The notes under the pieces are model-generated. The model had not been told where the DNA came from. It saw nothing but the letters and a program-made list of their open reading frames with translations, and ran no database searches. Positions 4,378 through 5,275 of a stretch of DNA of 5,275 nt are shown piece after piece. The DNA comes from Candidatus Hydrogenedentota bacterium (GTDB taxonomy: Bacteria; Hydrogenedentota; Hydrogenedentia; Hydrogenedentales; SLHB01). Position 1 is the first letter of the stretch; the number at the start of each line of letters is the position of its first letter. Made by a program: the position numbers and the translations under genes. Location of the stretch: NCBI GenBank assembly GCA_003552485.1, contig PUMX01000237.1, positions 1-5,275 on the forward strand, written 5' to 3'.

Positions 4378-5275
4378 CTAGGGAGCCTCCCATTCAGTTT
4401 CGCCGTCGCCGTCTTGAACCGCCAGGCGTGCATTCATATCTTCTGTGAAACCCACGAAAACGCGGGTCACCTCGTCATATTCCAGTGTGAATTCGGGCAG
4501 ATTCCGCGTCCCAGTCAACAAACCAATACGGGGCGAGTCTTCCTCCGGCTGCAACCAGATCCGCGGCTGCCCCTCGTCACGCTCGACGGCCGCGGCCACG
4601 CGGCCGGTGGCGTCATGGACGTTGTATGCCCCCCCGCCTTGACCGGGAACGAGCATGCTGAGCATGGGATCGCTGCCGGCGTCACGCAGTTCCAGGCCGA
4701 CGCTCCCGTCTTCGTCCTCGGCCAACTCGGCCCGGAGAGCGCCCTCGGCGTCGCTTAACCGCAGGAACGGACGTTCGCCATCGCTCGTCCCCGCAAGCAA
4801 CCGCGCGCCACCCCCGCCCAACGCCAACGCCGGGCGCCCCTGATCGGTGAGCGAAAAACGGCCACGGCTTTGCCCTGCGTCATCGAGCAGATCCACACCG
4901 GGACCGCCGTCCAACTCAGTGCTAAGGCGCACGCGCCGATTCCCGTCGGTTGCGTTGAGCAACGCTTCCGCCGCCGAATCCGCGTCGACGCCGAATGAGG
5001 CCTGCTGAACGCCCTCGGCGTTGTACAATCGAAGGCCGCCCTCGCCGGTAAGCTCCGCGGCAACGCGCGCGCGGACGCGGTCGTTATCGTCGACAAGCAC
5101 AAGCTGAGGGGTATCGCCTGCGGTCAACGAGAATTCCGCGCGGCGATTGCCGTCCTCATCCAACAGAGTCAAGCCATAACCGCCCTCATCCGTAACGCCG
5201 GCGCGTGCGCGCACCACCCCGTGCTCGTCAACTAGGGTAAGCTGTTCATAGCGCAGATGCGGCTCGAGTATACCC
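4378..5275 (-). CDS. Unrecognised 23-residue tandem-repeat protein (5' partial)
   Basis: The frame is open from the right edge (first full codon at 5274) to the TAG at 4380-4378, giving 298 residues. The GTG at 5217 is internal. Nearly the whole fragment is tandem 23-residue units of the pattern L-x-L-x-D-x-x-G-x-x-R-A followed by a short strand and a Gly/Pro turn. Examples are LTLVDEHGVVRARAG, LTLLDEDGNRRAEFS and LRLSDAEGALRAELA. Each unit suggests two short beta strands joined by an Asp-x-x-Gly turn, so a repetitive beta-rich fold is likely. It is acidic (about 57 Asp/Glu against about 27 Arg) and has no Lys and no Cys. The ending ETEWEAP resembles, from recall, the W-x-A-P ends of uncharacterised proteins with the same repeats behind an N-terminal membrane anchor; that end is outside the window. 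An extracytoplasmic location is possible but unproven. It lies 229 nt upstream of the MEMO gene on the same strand. No function is assigned. Confidence 0.75.
   Translation of the reverse strand, partial: GILEPHLRYEQLTLVDEHGVVRARAGVTDEGGYGLTLLDEDGNRRAEFSLTAGDTPQLVLVDDNDRVRARVAAELTGEGGLRLYNAEGVQQASFGVDADSAAEALLNATDGNRRVRLSTELDGGPGVDLLDDAGQSRGRFSLTDQGRPALALGGGGARLLAGTSDGERPFLRLSDAEGALRAELAEDEDGSVGLELRDAGSDPMLSMLVPGQGGGAYNVHDATGRVAAAVERDEGQPRIWLQPEEDSPRIGLLTGTRNLPEFTLEYDEVTRVFVGFTEDMNARLAVQDGDGETEWEAP
4381..5241 (-). repeat. About 12.5 tandem 23-residue (69-nt) protein repeats
   Basis: In coding order the units begin at 5241, 5172, 5103, 5034, 4965, 4896, 4827, 4764, 4695, 4626, 4560, 4491 and 4431. 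Nine of the first eleven are exactly 23 codons. The seventh has 21, the tenth 22 and the twelfth 20; the last is a 17-codon remnant before the stop. Best-kept positions are the hydrophobic residues at 1 and 3, Asp at 5, Gly at 8 and Arg-Ala at 11-12. Units from the ninth on are progressively degenerate. The repeat is clear in protein and diverged in DNA, so it is old rather than a recent tandem expansion. Confidence 0.75.

Noticed and set aside
4149..4433. Longer MEMO reading frame starting at 4433
   Set aside because: The extra 95 residues are Arg/Gly-rich, do not resemble MEMO N-termini and would overlap the repeat-protein gene. The AGGAGGT 5 nt before the ATG at 4148 fixes the shorter start.
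3666..4448. 260-codon plus-strand open frame antisense to MEMO
   Set aside because: It is a shadow of the GC-rich minus-strand gene, with no recognisable domain, and it crosses the leader and the next gene.

Overview
This is a 5.3 kb stretch of GC-rich bacterial DNA. Five of its six protein genes lie on the minus strand. The genes carry ordinary bacterial housekeeping signatures: a bacterial TsaE, an ADP-glucose type (GT5) glycogen synthase, a Nif3-like protein with a PII-like insertion, and a MEMO-family protein. The GC bias and the Asp/Gly-rich repeat protein remind me of Planctomycetota or Hydrogenedentota-like environmental bacteria. That placement is a weak impression from recall; nothing in the window fixes the phylum.

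Layout from left to right. Positions 1-320 (+) hold the 3' end of a TPR-type protein, which ends in tandem TGA stops. After 27 bases it meets the minus-strand cluster tail to tail. Read in its own direction, that cluster is: MEMO/AmmeMemoRadiSam protein B (4148-3327), Nif3-like dinuclear-metal protein (3326-2307), glycogen synthase glgA (2293-824) and tsaE (827-348). The junctions are 0 nt, 13 nt and a 4-nt ATGA overlap, so this looks like one co-transcribed, partly translationally coupled operon. Each start is supported by a Shine-Dalgarno sequence or by the overlap: AGGAGGT for MEMO, GGAG for Nif3, AGAGGGG for a TTG start in glgA, and ATGA coupling for tsaE. Upstream of MEMO is a 229-nt leader or intergenic region. 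It contains two perfect 7-bp hairpins, a tRNA-like stretch, and two CCAGG copies that could compete for one CCTGG. One of those pairings would bury the MEMO ribosome-binding site. Upstream again (4378-5275, running off the right edge) is the C-terminal part of an unrecognised protein. It is built of about 12.5 tandem 23-residue repeats and contains no lysine and no cysteine.

The operon combines a universal tRNA-modification ATPase, glycogen synthesis and two widely conserved but poorly understood metal-site proteins. I see no defence system, mobile element or CRISPR array. The points most worth a second look are the MEMO leader RNA, the 23-residue repeat protein, the replaced lysine in the GlgA K-x-G-G-L motif, and the shortened insertion domain of the Nif3 protein.
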